Shown here piece after piece: positions 44,310 through 47,054 of a DNA stretch of 47,054 nt. This DNA is from Clostridium sp. (GTDB taxonomy: Bacteria > Bacillota > Clostridia > Acetivibrionales > Acetivibrionaceae). The translations under genes were made by a program, and so were the position numbers. Each line of letters starts with the position of its first letter. The stretch's first letter is position 1. The stretch spans positions 1-47,054 of the forward strand of contig JAAZML010000123.1 in the NCBI GenBank assembly GCA_012798835.1, read 5' to 3'. The notes below the pieces were generated by a model. The model did no database searches, had not been told where the DNA came from, and saw only the letters and a program-made list of their open reading frames with translations.

Positions 44310-47054
44310 CTAATATATCATATCATCATGCCTTGTTCCCCGAATATTTATAACCATATTCCAAGGATCATTGGGATTATATTTTTTGCTCCAACTACTT
44401 TGGGGATTGAGGGCACTCGATACAACTTTGTTGGCGTGGCAGTTTTCAAATCCATTAAAGTATACCCTTATAAAATAGTCCCCGTCAGGTATGTTTTTAC
44501 CGCCTATCTCTATTGGGGTTAAAAACTTTTCCAGCTTTGGATTTACGGTAAAGGTTATGATAGTCTCCTCCGTGATTTTATGTATGTCAGCAGATTTTAC
44601 GTATTCTCTGTATTTTTTGTCTAACCATGAGCTCTGTGTACCCGAATAGCTCCAGCCTTCAAGTATCTTCTTAAATAGATCGTTGGTGCTACCCAAAAGT
44701 GCACTCTCGTTGGCACTTCCATAATCCCCCACTCCCGAAGGACCTGCATTGTATTTTAGCACTTCATCAGAGATTAGTTTTGTGTTTTTTGCAACGTTTA
44801 TTGGGTAGGTATTTACCTTTTGACCCTTGGAATTTAATGTGGGGAGTTCTACATTTACTTTAAAAGAATTTATTACACTGTTTACGATGGCCTGATGCTC
44901 TGTTTGTTCTCCTCCCTTTTTGTAGATCTCGGTTCTTACCGTTGCGGTATACTGACCGTACGGAGCGTAGTTGTAACCGGACCTTAAGGGATACGGCAGG
45001 TTTTGGAGTACCTTATCGGTGGCAAACGGAGCATAGTCAAAGCTTTTTGTCCTTCCTTCTTTTGAAGCTTTTCTGTCCTTTGCAAAATGCTGAGCCATGG
45101 ATTTATTAACCCCATAGGTTACCTGTACCGTGTCCTTGTGCTGAAAGAGTCGTTTAAACTTTCCGTCGGCTGGAGTTAGGCTTGCGATATTTCCGTTGGC
45201 GCCAACATTTTTCATATATCTTTGTACGGGTATTTCGTATCTATTACCTTCCCAATATAGTTTTTTTATAAGGGCACTCCCCGTATTCTCTTCTCCTTTT
45301 GCAATGCTTTGTGGTGTCATTTCTGTCCCGTTGTATACCTTCGCTTTAATGGTTATCTGCTCATGTCCCGCCGGAAAGCTATCTCTTGCAGTTCCGCTTC
45401 CCGATTCGTCCGGTATCGGCTCCACATTCTTTATAAGGTATTTATAATCTCTCGACAGCTCACCTTGATACTGCTGGATAAAGCTTTTTGCCATGGTCTC
45501 ACCATTAGGATGGTAAAGAACACCCGGCGGATTATCTCCTAAAAATTCTCTTCCTGCTTTAAATTCAATTTTAGGATATATTGCGGTGCTGCTAGAATTT
45601 ACACTTGTGGGCACATCCTTTAAAGCCGGTGATCCAAAAACTAATCCCCCAGTACCCGAATCGGTTTTTGCAAACCTTATCCTTGCATCCCCTATCCATC
45701 TGTCAAAGTGAAAGGGTTTGGTAAGTGTTGCCGTAAGCGCATCTCCCTTATTGAACGGATGAATAATGGTCTTTGTGTATTCGTCATAATCAAGCATATA
45801 GGAAGTCTTCACGGATTTTATGTAAAAAATCTCAATTATTTTTTCTGCTGTGTCCTTGGCCTCGCCTTCATCTTTTATTTCAATGCTGCCATCAGCCATA
45901 AGCTTTATTTTGTTATTCCCCTGTTTTAGGTTGTTTTTGGGTATTTTAAGGGTGGTATTCAGGGACACCCCTTTGTTTAGCTGCAGTATACTTTTTAGTT
46001 CTCTTTCGCTCAGTTTTTCTATCCCGTCTATTCCGCCTTCAACTATGATGTCCATTTGGTTTCCTGTTGTCGTGTTTGTTGCGCTCGTGCGAAAACCTGC
46101 CTTAAAGTCTAAAACATCCGATATGTATACATCTACGTTTCGTTCCTGCTTGGTGCCGAAAATAAGCTCTGTGTCCAAAGAGACGTCCACCACCGCATTT
46201 TCAATAGTTACATAATCGCTCTTATCCTCTTCATCATCCATTATCGCAATATACTTGTCCTTAAGCTCAACCTTCATGTCTAGATCTATAAGCGTATCGG
46301 GGTGGATATACATGTCCATATACCAATATTTTCCGCCAGATTTATGGTATATTACTCCAAGACCCCAGGTGTATTTTGTCGGGGGCTGGATTATGACCAC
46401 GCGGTTGAACCAGTAGAGGTCATCGCCCATATTTTTGTAGCCTTCGTTCCTGCTTCTGAAGTAGTTGTTGTAGCCTTTTGCTTTCGAGTCCTCGGCAACC
46501 ATTTCGATTTTGTATTCGATACCTTTGATGATGAGTTTTTCCAGGCGTTTTTGATAATTGGGATCGATTAGTGAGCGCTTATAATGGAATTCATCCTCTC
46601 TAACCCCGAACTGATTTCTAATTTCGTCATACCTCCACGGTTCCTTTACCCAATTCCTGTCCTCTATGTATGCGGTGGACGATGTGTTATCGGGAGGGAA
46701 GAACATGTTGCTAAATTTTTGTCCCCATATAGAGCGACCCAAATACCTAGGCTCCTTGCCGTTTTCCTTCCAGTCCTCCAAAGGGTACCCATAAACTACC
46801 GAAAAGGCCTTTCTATCTAAAAGATTTTCCATCACATTGTTTGTAAGCGGTCTTCCCGCTAATTCATTGGGAAGCTTCCTATCCTGCGGTACCCCATCAA
46901 ACCCATACATGTTATTTAGGTAAGCGCTTCCTATTGTTTCCTTATTGTTTTCAAACACCCTATAGGCCATCCATTCCGGGTAAAAAGGATTTTTGTCATC
47001 AAAACCAAGCAGCCTTTTAGACACATATTCATTCGCAAGTTCTATTCCCTCGGC
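44310..47054 (-). CDS. Large uncharacterised protein, probably surface-exposed; 5' end beyond the window
   Basis: At least 914 codons; the frame is open to the right edge (a GTG at 47024 is internal, with in-frame AEGIELANEY codons before it), so the N-terminus and any signal peptide are outside. I do not recognise a family. It is rich in beta-strand patterns, Asn, Asp, Lys and Tyr; it has short domain-like stretches (FKAGFRTSATNTTTGNQ, VNVELPTLNSKGQKVNTYP) and no visible membrane segment, catalytic motif, dockerin or LPxTG in the part seen. The C-terminus ends ...NIRGTRHDDMIY. Composition suggests an extracellular or cell-surface protein. The nearby prepilin peptidase on the same strand hints at a type IV pilus-like locus continuing to the right. 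Confidence 0.7.
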   Translation of the reverse strand, partial: AEGIELANEYVSKRLLGFDDKNPFYPEWMAYRVFENNKETIGSAYLNNMYGFDGVPQDRKLPNELAGRPLTNNVMENLLDRKAFSVVYGYPLEDWKENGKEPRYLGRSIWGQKFSNMFFPPDNTSSTAYIEDRNWVKEPWRYDEIRNQFGVREDEFHYKRSLIDPNYQKRLEKLIIKGIEYKIEMVAEDSKAKGYNNYFRSRNEGYKNMGDDLYWFNRVVIIQPPTKYTWGLGVIYHKSGGKYWYMDMYIHPDTLIDLDMKVELKDKYIAIMDDEEDKSDYVTIENAVVDVSLDTELIFGTKQERNVDVYISDVLDFKAGFRTSATNTTTGNQMDIIVEGGIDGIEKLSERELKSILQLNKGVSLNTTLKIPKNNLKQGNNKIKLMADGSIEIKDEGEAKDTAEKIIEIFYIKSVKTSYMLDYDEYTKTIIHPFNKGDALTATLTKPFHFDRWIGDARIRFAKTDSGTGGLVFGSPALKDVPTSVNSSSTAIYPKIEFKAGREFLGDNPPGVLYHPNGETMAKSFIQQYQGELSRDYKYLIKNVEPIPDESGSGTARDSFPAGHEQITIKAKVYNGTEMTPQSIAKGEENTGSALIKKLYWEGNRYEIPVQRYMKNVGANGNIASLTPADGKFKRLFQHKDTVQVTYGVNKSMAQHFAKDRKASKEGRTKSFDYAPFATDKVLQNLPYPLRSGYNYAPYGQYTATVRTEIYKKGGEQTEHQAIVNSVINSFKVNVELPTLNSKGQKVNTYPINVAKNTKLISDEVLKYNAGPSGVGDYGSANESALLGSTNDLFKKILEGWSYSGTQSSWLDKKYREYVKSADIHKITEETIITFTVNPKLEKFLTPIEIGGKNIPDGDYFIRVYFNGFENCHANKVVSSALNPQSSWSKKYNPNDPWNMVINIRGTRHDDMIY

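Noticed and set aside
1-47054. CRISPR arrays, insertion sequences, prophage genes, defence systems
   Set aside because: No spaced direct repeats, transposase, integrase, phage structural, nuclease/methylase or Cas-like protein was seen among the readable genes.

Overview
The window looks like chromosome of a low-GC, anaerobic, spore-forming, cellulose-degrading clostridium of the Acetivibrio/Ruminiclostridium (cluster III) kind. The clues are a GH5 cellulase with a type I dockerin (cellulosome), an alpha/beta-type small acid-soluble spore protein, a GlgC/GlgD pair, a Re-type citrate synthase, ferrous iron uptake by FeoAB, and AT-rich intergenic DNA. I found no insertion sequence, prophage, CRISPR array or rRNA. 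Most of the window is ordinary core genome.

Layout. 1-7.4 kb: dockerin cellulase, homoserine O-acyltransferase (metA, with the residue typical of acetyl-CoA users), a coupled pair of unknown small genes, an RsbW-like kinase, a B12-binding radical SAM protein and a DacF-like carboxypeptidase. 7.5-12.5 kb: FapA-domain protein, a UgtP-like glycosyltransferase, SASP and a YetF/DUF4363 pair. 12.6-21.3 kb: tRNA-Val, fabI, a glgC-glgD-lipid kinase operon, an orphan AraC-type response regulator, metY, and a small protein joining a starch-binding-like domain to a lysine-rich tail. 21.5-27.7 kb: two RNA modification enzymes, aconitase and Re-citrate synthase (oxidative arm to 2-oxoglutarate) behind a predicted leader of about 280 nt. 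27.8-36.9 kb: a metal-centred block. 37-47 kb: TM-helix channel-like protein, MATE exporter, membrane thioredoxin plus CcdA, CDF transporter, bacteriohemerythrin-CheX, prepilin peptidase, and a large protein cut by the right edge.

The most interesting part is 27.8-34.7 kb. A siderophore-type ABC transporter is encoded in two transcription units: the binding protein at 27.8 kb, and FmdE-permease-ATPase at 30.2-32.6 kb. Between them lie two divergent genes of a different (thiamine-type) transporter. Each of the two units starts with a near-identical compact RNA hairpin (28909-28954 and 32602-32645, minus strand) whose closing stem runs into a U-tract. This looks like a shared attenuator or riboswitch, and I cannot assign it to a known class. 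Next to it, an Mrp/NBP35 gene has a consensus promoter whose start site is covered by a perfect 22-bp palindrome. A DtxR-type regulator then stands divergent to feoAB. The block reads as a metal or metal-cofactor acquisition island with at least two layers of control.

Intergenic stretches above 300 bp are 9174-9621 (imperfect tandem duplication), 17089-17437 (an 18-bp palindrome) and 27380-27764 (promoter and long leader). All functional calls come from reading the sequence; no database search was run.
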